Assembly (NCBI RefSeq): GCF_004022705.2
Contig: NZ_RZOY02000012.1
Span: 59,109 to 123,108, forward strand
Length of the DNA: 64,000 bases
Source of the DNA: Mesorhizobium sp. M2D.F.Ca.ET.226.01.1.1
Lineage (GTDB): Bacteria; Pseudomonadota; Alphaproteobacteria; Rhizobiales; Rhizobiaceae
Direction: 5' to 3'
Positions 9,820-18,550 of this stretch are shown one piece after another (position 1 is the first letter of the stretch; each line of letters begins with the position of its first letter). The notes under the pieces are model-generated. The model made no database searches. It saw nothing but the letters and a program-made list of their open reading frames with translations, and was not told where the DNA came from. Position numbers and translations under genes: made by a program.

Positions 9820-10143
9820 AGTTCCCTCCCAATGTTTGCGAGGCTAAGGTAATCGGACGCGGTTGTATTGGCAAGCAGAATGGCCAGGAGTCGTATCCGC
9901 TGCCGTTTACCCTGAGCATCTTCTCCTCCTTTGCTGCAGCCAGGAACGCCTTCCGAGCCTCCTCGGATGGCGACTCGTCGGCAATGACGGCTATGCAGAC
10001 GCGCATCGCTCGGTCCACTTAGGGCCGTGCTTGGTCCACCTCAGCAGTTCTTCGCCGGCAGCCTCGGCCGAACTGACTTTCCGGGTGATGCCGATATGCT
10101 CGGTCGTCACCGGGCCCACATGAGAGAACCAATGAGTTGCCAT
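9809..10143 (-). pseudogene. DUF982 family protein, frameshifted
   Basis: The ATG at 10143 opens a frame reading GPVTTEHIGITRKVSSAEAA and then LLRWTKHGPKW before it stops at 9991. A second frame picks up at about 10018 with DRAMRVCIAVIADESPSEEARKAF and AAKEEKML, continuing to 9809. Joined at the KW/DRAM point, the two make one DUF982-type rhizobial protein of about 110 residues. A one-base indel, programmed frameshift or sequencing error would explain it. CATTAG/CTAATG forms a small palindrome at the start codon (10141-10158). Confidence 0.6.
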
Positions 10144-10251
10144 TAGGTGATGCTAATGGAGGTCGGGAATGTTTGGTAAAAATCTATGAGCGGGTGATCA
10201 GATGACCAGCCCGCGCAAAAGACCCCCCGTACCCGGTTCGGTCTGCGTCGG

Positions 10252-10761
10252 CTATCCTGCCGGCGTTTGGGGCGGTCTCTTTCCCGAGGGCGCCGGCCTG
10301 TCCTCCTTCTCGGCATCGATGACCGTGTAGGTAGCTCCACCCTTGGTCGTCGATTGGGCAAGTTCTTCATACAGATACGTTGCGAACATGGACCCGGCTC
10401 CCAGCACCGCCCAGAGGGGCACCCCGACCCCCATCCCGAGGGCTACAATTCCCGCACCCTGACCGCCGAACAATGCTACCCCAACGGCGGCCCCACCAAG
10501 TCCGAGGCGCTGAGCCGTGGTTCTGTTATCCCACCCAACGCTCTTCGCTCCCCCTAGTGCCCTCTTGAGCATCGGTCCCACGACTTTGCCCTGCACAGTC
10601 GCAGCGATAGCTTGTTTGGCCTTCGTTCGCGCCGGCAAACCCGACTTACGGATTTCGAGGAGCTTCAGCGCCCATGTTCGGAGCGCATCGGTTTGTTCGA
10701 GAGTTGCCCCCTTCACGATCTGAACGACAAGCTGTCGCTCCCGGTCTGGTTTCTCGATCAT
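10252..10761 (-). CDS. Hypothetical protein with glycine-rich membrane hairpin
   Basis: A 169-residue protein of unrecognised family. The start is ATG 10761 (MIEKPDRERQLVVQI) with AGCGGAG upstream; the frame is open to 10809. Residues 1-80 are helical and charged. Residues about 88-130 are strongly hydrophobic and Gly-rich (GLGGAAVGVALFGGQGAGIV, then GVGVPLWAVLGAGSMFATYL), consistent with one or two membrane passes. A charged, Pro-rich tail follows. It is divergent from the serine recombinase across a 195-bp region with CGAACC repeats, so they may share regulation. Confidence 0.55.
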   Translation of the reverse strand: MIEKPDRERQLVVQIVKGATLEQTDALRTWALKLLEIRKSGLPARTKAKQAIAATVQGKVVGPMLKRALGGAKSVGWDNRTTAQRLGLGGAAVGVALFGGQGAGIVALGMGVGVPLWAVLGAGSMFATYLYEELAQSTTKGGATYTVIDAEKEDRPAPSGKRPPQTPAG

Positions 10762-10863
10762 GCGTTCTCCGCTCAGTCGGGCGTTGGTCAGCGCCAACAA
10801 TCGAACCATCTATCAGCAACGGATCGTCTTTGCACAAGCCAGTTCGCAATGGTGTGCCCTTTC

Positions 10864-10946
10864 CGAACCGGGTCCGCTCTGGTTCGAGAAACACCCCTTG
10901 ACCACTCAAAGCGAACCACTTATTACCGAACCAGTCAAAACGAACC
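10864..10946. promoter_or_regulatory. Iterated CGAACC motifs in a divergent promoter region
   Basis: CGAACC occurs at 10864, 10912, 10927 and 10941, and its complement GGTTCG at 10881; another lies at 10802. The last two intervals are 15 and 14 bp. The cluster ends 11 bp before the serine recombinase start. Repeats of this sort suggest binding by a repressor or by the recombinase itself. Confidence 0.45.
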
Positions 10947-10956
10947 GGAGGGCATC

Positions 10957-11604
10957 ATGTCATTCATCCGAGCCTACCTCAGGGCCTCGACCAAGGAGCA
11001 GGACGCGGGACGCGCGCGAGGGGACCTTGAAGCGTTTTGCCGGGAGCGGGGGCTGACCATCGCCGCCACCTACGAGGAGAACGAGAGCGGGGCATCGCTG
11101 CACCGGCCGGAGCTGTTCCGGCTGCTCAGGGACAGCAAGCCGGGCGACATCTTGCTCACCGAACAGGTCGACCGCCTGAGCCGCCTATCGGACAAGGATT
11201 GGGATCAGCTCAAGCGCGAGATCAAGGACCGAGAGGTCAAGGTCGTGGCGCTGGACTTGCCGACCTCGCACATGATGCTGAAGACCGAGGACGCCTTCAC
11301 CGGCCGGATGTTCGACGCCATCAACGGTATGCTGCTCGACATGCTCGCCGCGATCGCGCGCAAGGACTACGACGACCGACGCCGCAGGCAAGCTCAGGGC
11401 ATCGCAAACGCGAAGGCCGAGGGACGCATGAAGGGCCGCCCTGAGGACGCAGAGCGGAACGCGGCTATCATTGAGATGCTGAAGAAGGGGCAGAGCTGGA
11501 ACACGATAGTGAAGGCAACTAGCTGCTCCCGGTCGACGCTTGCGAAGCTGGCGAAGCGTGTGCAGCCGGCCAATCCGAGCAGCACGGAGGCAGTCATTGC
11601 CTGA
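10957..11604 (+). CDS. Serine recombinase (resolvase/invertase family)
   Basis: A 215-residue small serine recombinase. The N-terminal catalytic domain begins FIRAYLRASTKEQDAGRARG, where the Ser of RAST is the nucleophile; EQVDRLSRLSDKDWD carries the DR.SR-type arginines. A C-terminal helix-turn-helix is visible (MLKKGQSWNTIVKATSCSRS). The start ATG 10957 follows GGAGGG. The size fits resolvases and invertases rather than large integrases, so it may resolve multimers of an excised circle or invert a segment. It overlaps the vsr gene by 8 bases. Confidence 0.9.
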   Translation: MSFIRAYLRASTKEQDAGRARGDLEAFCRERGLTIAATYEENESGASLHRPELFRLLRDSKPGDILLTEQVDRLSRLSDKDWDQLKREIKDREVKVVALDLPTSHMMLKTEDAFTGRMFDAINGMLLDMLAAIARKDYDDRRRRQAQGIANAKAEGRMKGRPEDAERNAAIIEMLKKGQSWNTIVKATSCSRSTLAKLAKRVQPANPSSTEAVIA

Positions 11605-12067
11605 TCGCTTGACCTCCGCACAACGAAGCGCCCACATGGCGCGCATCAAGCGTGCCCACACTAAGCCCGAGATGATTGTGCGCCGGCTTTTGCATAGGCT
11701 GGGCTACCGCTTCAAGCTCCAATGGAAAGCTGCTCCGGGCCGACCCGACGTTGCCTTTCCAGGCCGACGATCCATCATCTTCGTGCACGGTTGCTTCTGG
11801 CACCAGCACGAGGGTTGCAAGCTCGCCCACGTGCCAGCGACGAGACGCCCGTTTTGGGAAGAGAAGTTCGAGCGCAATCGCGCCCGCGACGCTCGAGACC
11901 TAGAACGGGCGAGTTCGGACGGCTGGCATAGCCTCGTGGTTTGGGAGTGCGAAACGCGGGACGAGACGAACCTGGCGGAGCGCCTAAGGGCGTTTATTGG
12001 GCCGGTGAGGCTGGACCGGGAGTCGGCATCTAGATTGGATCTTGGCCCTTTGGCCCGAAGCAGCTAA
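11597..12067 (+). CDS. vsr: Very short patch repair endonuclease (Vsr)
   Basis: A 156-residue Vsr-type nickase that normally cuts at T:G mismatches arising from deamination of 5-methylcytosine. RAHTKPEMIVRRLLHRLGYR at the N-terminus, GRPDVAFPGRRSIIFVHGCF in the core with the catalytic Asp, then WHQHEGC and the conserved downstream Trp/Glu residues are visible. The start is probably TTG 11597, with GGAGG eight bases upstream, which gives LTSAQRSAHMARIK as the family N-terminus. It precedes a C5 methyltransferase, the classical pairing. Confidence 0.92.
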   Translation: MPDRLTSAQRSAHMARIKRAHTKPEMIVRRLLHRLGYRFKLQWKAAPGRPDVAFPGRRSIIFVHGCFWHQHEGCKLAHVPATRRPFWEEKFERNRARDARDLERASSDGWHSLVVWECETRDETNLAERLRAFIGPVRLDRESASRLDLGPLARSS

Positions 12068-12116
12068 TCTGGCTGAGTCGGCCGCCCCTCCGACTCGATT
12101 CAATAGACGGGAGCTT

Positions 12117-13745
12117 ATGTTGCGCGCGATCGACCTCTATGCAGGGATTGGTGGTTGGAGCTTGGGGCTCCGGTTGGCGGGCGTTGATGTGGTCGCGTCG
12201 TATGAGTGGTGGCCAACGGCAGTAGACACCCACAACGGCAATCACGGCGGTGTCATTGAACCCGTAGACGTCAGGACATTGCGGCTCCAAGACCTCCCGA
12301 GTGACATTGACCTCGTCGTCGGCAGCCCTCCCTGCACGGAGTTCTCTTATTCGAACCGGGGCGGAGGTGGGAACTTAGATGAAGGTCTGAAGGATGTCGT
12401 CAAGTTCCTCGAAATCGTGGAACACCTGAAGCCTCGTTACTGGGTGCTTGAGAACGTCCCGCGCGTGGCACAAGTGCTGTCGCACGGGTTCTCGGAGTCC
12501 ACCCACCCACTCTACCGCTTTCGTCGGCTCAAGCCACAAATCAAGGTGGTCGACTTCTCTGACTACGGCGCACCCCAATCGCGGCGGCGTTGCATTGCGG
12601 GCACCATTCCATTTGAGCTAGTGGAGGCTTACCGGACGAGGCTTGCTCGCCCTACGCTTGGGAATGTGGTCCGGGCGTTGAGCGCCAGAACCAAGATCGT
12701 GGACCCCGTGTGGGGCTGCACGCTCCCTCCAGTGCGAGTGACTGAACGGGAGATCGAAGCGCCGCTGAACGCTGAGGAGCTGCGCATGAACCGGGAGTCC
12801 AAAATCTATCACCCGGTCTACAACAATATGGCATTTCCGGATGAGCTTGACGCCCCAGCCCGGACGGTCACGGCCACCTGCACACGGGTGTCCCGCGAAA
12901 GTATTGTGATAGAACACACCCCCGGAGCCTTCCGCCGCCTCAGCATCCGCGAGCGCGCTTGCCTGCAAGGCTTCCCGATTACGTATCAGTTCTACGCCCG
13001 ATCTTTCGCGGACAAGGCGAAGATGATCGGCAACGCGATTCCTCCCACCTTCACCTACCTGTTGGCGCAGGCGGCGCTCGGTGTGATGCCCAAGGACTTC
13101 CAGTCATTTGGGATGGCGGGAGGCTCATTGTCGTTGCCGACGAGGGCCGCGCCAGTGACCCCACCCACTACGGAGGGTCGCACCTATCCTGTCGGACGCA
13201 GCTTCCGCGCCGCGCTCCCGGGACTGAGATTCAAGAGCGGCATGCGGTTCGAACTCGCCAACGCGAGGGGAGGCCAGGCCGCGTGGCGAGTCCGGTTCTT
13301 CTTCGGGCCATCGATCAACGTCCGTGAGATCGAGCTGGACGATGAGCTTCTGCGGGAACTCCAAGGCTCACCGTTCATCCAGCGAGTGCAGATGGCGACC
13401 GGCGCGCTGTTTGCGGAGACTGAGCAACGCCTGTTCACGACCGCGCCCGAAGCACTTCAACTTGCCTGGAGCCATAGGGCCGGAGGGCTTCGCCCGTTCG
13501 ACGTGGTCGATCTATTGGGCGACCTAGCGGCGACGGTGCGCTCTTACCTTGCGGGCGCGTCAAAGGACTTACAGCACGCCGCGATCGGTTACGTGCTTGA
13601 GGCGGCTGCTGAGGGCGAGATCAGCGACAGCATTCCTGGGTCCCGCAAGCTGGCTGACAATGCACTATCGATCCTCAGCGGGTTGTTGGTCGGGGCCTGG
13701 TTCAATTCGTTGCCGTGGCACGGCGAGCGCAAGGCGGTTGCATAG
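12117..13745 (+). CDS. DNA (cytosine-5) methyltransferase with C-terminal extension
   Basis: A 542-residue C5 methyltransferase. Motif I is DLYAGIGGWSLGL. Motif IV is GSPPCTEFS with nucleophile Cys73. Motif VI is ENVPRV. GAPQSRRR is motif VIII-like, and GNAIPP is motif X. The catalytic part ends near residue 320; about 220 C-terminal residues (RGGQAAWRVRFFFGPSINVR, GALFAETEQRLF, LADNALSILSGLL) match nothing I know. The start ATG 12117 has GGGAG upstream. Its stop is 2 bp from the stop of the convergent DUF3883 gene. It presumably protects DNA from the nucleases encoded opposite. Confidence 0.92.
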   Translation: MLRAIDLYAGIGGWSLGLRLAGVDVVASYEWWPTAVDTHNGNHGGVIEPVDVRTLRLQDLPSDIDLVVGSPPCTEFSYSNRGGGGNLDEGLKDVVKFLEIVEHLKPRYWVLENVPRVAQVLSHGFSESTHPLYRFRRLKPQIKVVDFSDYGAPQSRRRCIAGTIPFELVEAYRTRLARPTLGNVVRALSARTKIVDPVWGCTLPPVRVTEREIEAPLNAEELRMNRESKIYHPVYNNMAFPDELDAPARTVTATCTRVSRESIVIEHTPGAFRRLSIRERACLQGFPITYQFYARSFADKAKMIGNAIPPTFTYLLAQAALGVMPKDFQSFGMAGGSLSLPTRAAPVTPPTTEGRTYPVGRSFRAALPGLRFKSGMRFELANARGGQAAWRVRFFFGPSINVREIELDDELLRELQGSPFIQRVQMATGALFAETEQRLFTTAPEALQLAWSHRAGGLRPFDVVDLLGDLAATVRSYLAGASKDLQHAAIGYVLEAAAEGEISDSIPGSRKLADNALSILSGLLVGAWFNSLPWHGERKAVA

Positions 13746-13747
13746 GG

Positions 13748-14605
13748 CTACGACGCGACTGTGCTGAACAAGGAGGTGAATGTGCGGAAGGGCACGCGGA
13801 CCTCGCGCCAGTCGCCCGACCCAGCGTCCACGGGCATGTGACCTGCCATCTCAGCCACCCCTATAACAGCGAGTTGCGGACTTGAGGTTCTGAGGTCCCA
13901 GAGATGGAAGGCGTGGTTCGCACTAACGAGCGCGTGATCCCACTCTTTGCGTGAGATGTGCATGAACCCGGTGACCCCCACCGTACTAGTTTTGACCTCT
14001 ATGCACAGCGGCGCTGGGTCGTCCGCCGCCTTGACGGACAGCACATCGTAACCGTCTTGATTACTGTCGAGGGCGACCCATCTCGGTGAAGCCCCAGTTC
14101 TTGCTTTCTCATGAGCAATTGTGAGTCTTTCGCCTCTGCGCCCGATCGTCAGCAAGCGATCATCGCGATAGCCTCGCGCCAACGACGCCAGCATGTCCCA
14201 GAACTCAACCACATCATCCGATGTACCAGTTGCAACCTCAGCCTCCACGAGTATTTGAGCGATCCCTGGGCCAGCAAAGGCAAGGACACGCGAGCGTCCG
14301 TTGATGGCGTTCTGCAGCCACTCCGGCGCTACGATGTCGGCATAGTCCAGGAGGACTTGGCGAAGTGCTAGGCGGTAGTCACTCTGGCCACAGGCTCGCT
14401 GACCTGACGGCGTTGGCTGCAGCACTCCCTCCGAATCTACTTCCAGCCAGTTGAGCGTCTGCGACAGCGACAGAGCCTCAGCCGATGGCATGCCGCCAAC
14501 CCGCTTGAGGCCAGCCAACAGCTCGGAAGCGGTCAGGGCATTCCGTTGTAGCAAGCGCAGCAGGTCCAGCGCAGACGAAGCGAGCCCGGGCGTAAGGGAT
14601 GTCAT
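13748..14605 (-). CDS. DUF3883-like PD-(D/E)XK nuclease domain protein
   Basis: A 285-residue protein. The C-terminal half (about residues 150-265) fits a DUF3883/NERD-like restriction-endonuclease fold: GRRGERLTIAHEK, GYDVLSV and CIEVKTSTVG give a Glu, an Asp and an ExK in order, followed by ISRKEWDHA. The N-terminal half is helical, with no domain recognised. The start overlaps the SNF2 gene stop as ATGA, so it is the last gene of a coupled four-gene operon. Nuclease activity is inferred from the motifs. Confidence 0.78.
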   Translation of the reverse strand: MTSLTPGLASSALDLLRLLQRNALTASELLAGLKRVGGMPSAEALSLSQTLNWLEVDSEGVLQPTPSGQRACGQSDYRLALRQVLLDYADIVAPEWLQNAINGRSRVLAFAGPGIAQILVEAEVATGTSDDVVEFWDMLASLARGYRDDRLLTIGRRGERLTIAHEKARTGASPRWVALDSNQDGYDVLSVKAADDPAPLCIEVKTSTVGVTGFMHISRKEWDHALVSANHAFHLWDLRTSSPQLAVIGVAEMAGHMPVDAGSGDWREVRVPFRTFTSLFSTVAS

Positions 14606-16434
14606 GTCTGACTCTCGCCCAGATCGCGCGCTAGTGCCTTCACGTCCTCAAGTTGGAGCCCGGTCACGTACTCCTCCGGGTCCTCTGCGTCGGCATCCGT
14701 CGGGTCGATGGGGATGGGGTCTGGGGCCAACGAAGAGTCTTCGAGGGCTGCCGCCATCTGACCGATCTTGAAGCCCAAGCGAGACCGCACCGTCTCATCG
14801 ACGGTATGCTGGCACTCCACGATCTCGATCACTGTCTTCTGATCAGGGGGAAGGCCAAAGCGGTGGATGCGGTCCTCTGACTGAAGGTAGTGGGCCGCAT
14901 TGAAGGTTCGATCGAGATAGATGGCGTGGTGGCAGATTCGATGCAGGCTCACGCCTTCGCTCGCGGCGGCGGGGTTGGCCACCATCACGCGCACGTTGTC
15001 GTCGTCGTGGAACGCCTTGATCTTGCCTTCGCGCGTGTCATTGTCCTCTTCGCTGCCGGCATCCACTCCCCCGTGGATGAAGACGGCTCCGAGGTCAGCA
15101 AGCCGCGAACTCATGTACTCCACGTTCCGCACGAACGAGGACCATATGAGGACCTTGTGCCCCTCGCGTGAGAGTCGGCGGGCGCGTCGCATGACATACT
15201 CGAGCTTAGGCCCCTCACCCTCAGCGAGAACTGCCGCCAGAAGATCGCTGTGAGCGAAGCCGATTTGAGACGCGAGCAGAGAGGGATTGGAGACGAACTG
15301 AAGAAGGCGGGCAACCGACCGGCCCATTGACCGGAACGCCTGCCGTCCTTGACTGTCAAGAAGGGCTGAAGCCTCCCTGGCGACCTCAAGGCGCATGAGT
15401 TGGTACAGCTCCGCTTGGACAGGCGCGAGGGGAAGCTGAACGAACGTTCGAGTCACCGGGGGAAGATTCAGCTCGGCCTTGTTGGTGCGGACGTAGATGG
15501 GGCGCATCAAGTCGACAACGGTGTCCTCGCGCGCGGGGACTTCTGGGTAGAGGAACAGGAATTGGGGGAGCAGGTCCCCGACCGCTTGCGGCATCGGGGT
15601 TCCACTCAAGATCAGCTTGCCGACCGGCAAATGGGACAGCCCTATGGTCGCCCGAGCACTAGCCGCGCCAACGCCCGCCTTAATCCGGTGGCTCTCGTCA
15701 AGGAAGACGAAGGTCCTGTGCTGGGCGATGTGTTGGGCAACGATGTCCGGAAGCCGCATGAGTTGCTGATACGTGAGAAGACTGAAGCGCGGGTCTTCTG
15801 ACAGTGCCGCCCGAATGCGATCACGACCGCCTCTCAGGCGAACAAAGGATGCTTTGAGGCCGGGCAGACATTCATTGATCTGTTCATCCCACGCCGCGAA
15901 TGCGTTCTTGGGCGCGACCACCATGAGCCGATCTCCTGGCTCGGCTCGGTGCACGAAATAGGCGAGTGCCTCGGTGGTCTTACCAGCACCGGGCACCGAG
16001 AAGGTAGCAGCGGCGGGGAGGGCAGCAATACGACTCACGTTGCGAAGTTGGTATTTTGAGAGAACACGAACGAAGCCGCCAGCATCCAAAGATTTCAAGA
16101 GAGCGGTCGGTTCGACGGGATCAGCATCGGGGGCGGTCCTGTACAGCTCCACGGCTCGGCGAGATGCCTGCAGCAACTGTGTGGCAGCTTCGCTTACCCA
16201 GAGGCCCTCGTTGGGCCTCAACTCATGGGCTCGCAAGACTTGAAGGAATTGGTCCCGCGCCCCAGCGAATGACCACCACGGCAGCGTTAGGCTCGATGCG
16301 TCTTCCTGTATGGCGTCCTGACTGGCATCAAACACCACACGCTTGAGCATCGCCACCCAAGGGGCCTTTGCATCCATGGGTTCCCAAGAAAGATAAGCGC
16401 GTCCGTCGCGGCGGCGGTAATCAATTCTTAGCAT
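14602..16434 (-). CDS. SNF2-type superfamily 2 helicase/translocase
   Basis: A 610-residue SF2 ATPase. Motif I is GAGKTTEALA (residues 149-158). Motif II is FLDESHR (Asp246). Motif III is LSGTPMPQ. A C-terminal RecA lobe has VLIWSSFVRNVEYMSS, ASEGVSLHRICHHAIYLD and the motif VI sequence QSEDRIHRFG. It is most like SNF2/Rad54 translocases of restriction and defence clusters. The start ATG 16434 overlaps the previous gene by 14 bases; the longer frame to 16530 runs inside that gene. Likely role: DNA translocation for an associated nuclease. Confidence 0.88.
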   Translation of the reverse strand: MLRIDYRRRDGRAYLSWEPMDAKAPWVAMLKRVVFDASQDAIQEDASSLTLPWWSFAGARDQFLQVLRAHELRPNEGLWVSEAATQLLQASRRAVELYRTAPDADPVEPTALLKSLDAGGFVRVLSKYQLRNVSRIAALPAAATFSVPGAGKTTEALAYFVHRAEPGDRLMVVAPKNAFAAWDEQINECLPGLKASFVRLRGGRDRIRAALSEDPRFSLLTYQQLMRLPDIVAQHIAQHRTFVFLDESHRIKAGVGAASARATIGLSHLPVGKLILSGTPMPQAVGDLLPQFLFLYPEVPAREDTVVDLMRPIYVRTNKAELNLPPVTRTFVQLPLAPVQAELYQLMRLEVAREASALLDSQGRQAFRSMGRSVARLLQFVSNPSLLASQIGFAHSDLLAAVLAEGEGPKLEYVMRRARRLSREGHKVLIWSSFVRNVEYMSSRLADLGAVFIHGGVDAGSEEDNDTREGKIKAFHDDDNVRVMVANPAAASEGVSLHRICHHAIYLDRTFNAAHYLQSEDRIHRFGLPPDQKTVIEIVECQHTVDETVRSRLGFKIGQMAAALEDSSLAPDPIPIDPTDADAEDPEEYVTGLQLEDVKALARDLGESQT

Positions 16435-17734
16435 GTTGTGCCAAGAAGGCTCTGATTTGGGCGATGGACTTCTCGATCTGATCCAGCTGAGACCCAACAC
16501 CCCCGCGTTTGGACTCAGGCCGTAGACCATCTTTGACTGCCGCTACCAACGCGGTGTTCGCTTTCGCACAGCAGTCGAGCAGGTAGCCGGCCTTGCGAAC
16601 GTCCTTCTTGAGCTGCCGCTCCGATTCAAGCACATCGGCGATGACGTCTCGGGCGCGAGGGAGCTGCTTTGGGTCCTGAAGGACAGAAGCAAGGGCCGCG
16701 TCTCTGGCCGCTGGTGCACTTGGCCGACCGTCCCCAAATAGGTCGTCCAGCCCGTCCTTTGGCACCGTGGCGTCCACTGCGAACTCCGCTGAGAGCCGGT
16801 CTCCCACCTTGTCCAAGCTCGCAGCGAGTTCCGGGATAGCCAAATACAGGCGCCCGACCGACGAGGGGTCGTCTATCAAGGCGAAGACCGCCTCTTTGAA
16901 CATCTCCTGGCGTGCAACGCCCGACAGCTTGACGCGGTTCTGAACAAGCCGGCGGAAGGTGTGCTCTTGGCCGGAAGATACTTCCGACCACATATCCGCC
17001 TTCCCTCGCGAGCGCAGGTACTCGTCGGCGTAGTCGCGCATGTCGAACAGTTCCTGAAGTTCGGTGTCCTTCATCTTGTAGAGATGGCAAAGATCAGCGG
17101 GCGTCGCCCCGTGCTCCATCTTGGCGAGCATCATGTTGGCTTGGGCGTCCCATGGATAATCTGCCCGGATGTCCTTCTCGATCTGAAGAAGCGCCTCCAA
17201 GCGGTCGATGTCCTTCTCCGTCGCGTGCGGCAATACGGCGACATCAATGTATTCATAGTGCCCGTACTTCGAGGCATCGTCGGCCAATAGCTGACGCCAA
17301 ACCGACAGCCGTCGGTTGCCATTCACGACGAAGCCATCCTGATCCAGCAGAAGTGCCCCAGACTGCCTGTTCGCCGGGTCCGTGAAGTACTTGTCCAGGT
17401 CGGACTGCCTACCAAGCTGTAACAGCAGCTCGTGCTGCGCTTCTTGGGCGTCCCACATCTCTGGATCGCCAGTGAATAGGTCCCGCCGGAGGTCCGGATG
17501 CCGTGCGAGATGCTCGACTTGGAGCGACGCTGTGCGGCCGTTGCCCAGCCTGTACTTGGGCAAGTCGATGGGAACCCTTATGCGGGGGATGTCTTGCTGG
17601 CCACCCTGGAATGCAACCTGAACTGTTGGCAGCCCAGATGCCTTGAGTCTAGCATGGAACTCCTCGAGTCTGGCTGGCTTGGGCCATCCGAACCGGGAGC
17701 CCTTGGTCACGTCGGGGAACTTGATGTCGGACAT
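16421..17734 (-). CDS. ParB-like nuclease-domain protein
   Basis: A 437-residue protein. Around residues 125-150 it has GALLLDQDGFVVNGNRRLSV, matching the ParB/Srx fold motif (GNRR in place of GERR). The flanking region (IDVAVLPHATEKDIDRLEAL, then EKDIRADYPWDAQANMML) resembles ParB-like proteins found beside restriction genes rather than chromosomal ParB. The C-terminal half is helical with an Asp-rich linker. It begins two bases after the BglII-like stop and overlaps the helicase start, so the genes are co-translated. A DNA-binding or NTP-dependent switch role is inferred. Confidence 0.75.
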   Translation of the reverse strand: MSDIKFPDVTKGSRFGWPKPARLEEFHARLKASGLPTVQVAFQGGQQDIPRIRVPIDLPKYRLGNGRTASLQVEHLARHPDLRRDLFTGDPEMWDAQEAQHELLLQLGRQSDLDKYFTDPANRQSGALLLDQDGFVVNGNRRLSVWRQLLADDASKYGHYEYIDVAVLPHATEKDIDRLEALLQIEKDIRADYPWDAQANMMLAKMEHGATPADLCHLYKMKDTELQELFDMRDYADEYLRSRGKADMWSEVSSGQEHTFRRLVQNRVKLSGVARQEMFKEAVFALIDDPSSVGRLYLAIPELAASLDKVGDRLSAEFAVDATVPKDGLDDLFGDGRPSAPAARDAALASVLQDPKQLPRARDVIADVLESERQLKKDVRKAGYLLDCCAKANTALVAAVKDGLRPESKRGGVGSQLDQIEKSIAQIRAFLAQHAKN

Positions 17735-17736
17735 CT

Positions 17737-18369
17737 CTACTCCAAAGCGATGAGCAAGGTCGGGACGTGATACGCCTTGCGGAAGATTTCAAGCTCGCGT
17801 TCAAGCCGGGTCGCTTGAGCGATGTTGTCGCCGATTTGCAGCGCCAGAGGCTGAGAAGGCAGGACGATGACGGCGGCAGTGATTGCATTGTCGAGGTAGA
17901 GCGTTTGCAGCTTGATCAGATCGGCGTACATCCGAGCCATGTTGCCGGTTTGCATGCAGAGCCCGATGCCATCCTTCATAGAGGTAATGGTCATGTCGGA
18001 GTCTCTCGACACCGGGACTTCACCCGACCAGCCCCGGCCCTTCAGCCCGGTGATAAACTGGTCCCGGATGCGAGGTGCGGTGCCGCGACCGGCCACCACG
18101 TCGATTGCAGCAATGACTTGTGTGATTTCAGCTTGGGCGGCCTTCGGGACCCGTTCTGCGCCAGCACAGTGGCTACTTATCGACGAGTGCATTGATCGAC
18201 CTATGATAAGAGGAGCGGTCGCGGCGAAGCCACGAGCCCTCTGGTTATAGACGTGGGCGCAGCCGATCGTTGCACGACCCAGCCCGATTGCGGCAGGAAG
18301 GTCACACGACACATCAATACTTTTGGTGGAAATGCTTGCGTCCTGCCAGAGAAGCAGAAGACGCCCCAT
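17737..18369 (-). CDS. Probable BglII-like restriction endonuclease
   Basis: A 210-residue product. The segment GIGLCMQTGNMARMYADL, then KLQTLYLDNAITAAVIVLPS, GDNIAQATRLERELEIF and VPTLLIALE resembles the restriction endonuclease family annotated as BglII-like, in which the QTGN..R.YADL.KLQ block is conserved. Key acidic residues are not certain from reading alone. The start is uncertain: ATG 18369 gives the full length; ATG 18195 would drop 58 N-terminal residues that match nothing I know. It is first in the operon nuclease-ParB-like-SNF2-DUF3883. Confidence 0.55.
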   Translation of the reverse strand: MGRLLLLWQDASISTKSIDVSCDLPAAIGLGRATIGCAHVYNQRARGFAATAPLIIGRSMHSSISSHCAGAERVPKAAQAEITQVIAAIDVVAGRGTAPRIRDQFITGLKGRGWSGEVPVSRDSDMTITSMKDGIGLCMQTGNMARMYADLIKLQTLYLDNAITAAVIVLPSQPLALQIGDNIAQATRLERELEIFRKAYHVPTLLIALE

Positions 18370-18550
18370 TTCAAGTTGCCACCCATGCCGACGCGAAACC
18401 TAAGCTGAACCGTTACATCGTGCAATAGGTCGAGCTCCCGTTGGGTAAGCGGAAGCACCTGACTTCGGGCTTGTCGGCCGTGCCTTTGCGCTGTTACAGC
18501 CCTGCCTGCCGCCAGATGCGGGGTGGCGAGTTTGGCCGTGTTTGGAAGTG

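Noticed and set aside
10143..10370. 75-residue Arg/Pro-rich minus-strand frame
   Set aside because: Out-of-frame overlap with the glycine-rich hairpin gene; composition is that of a shadow.
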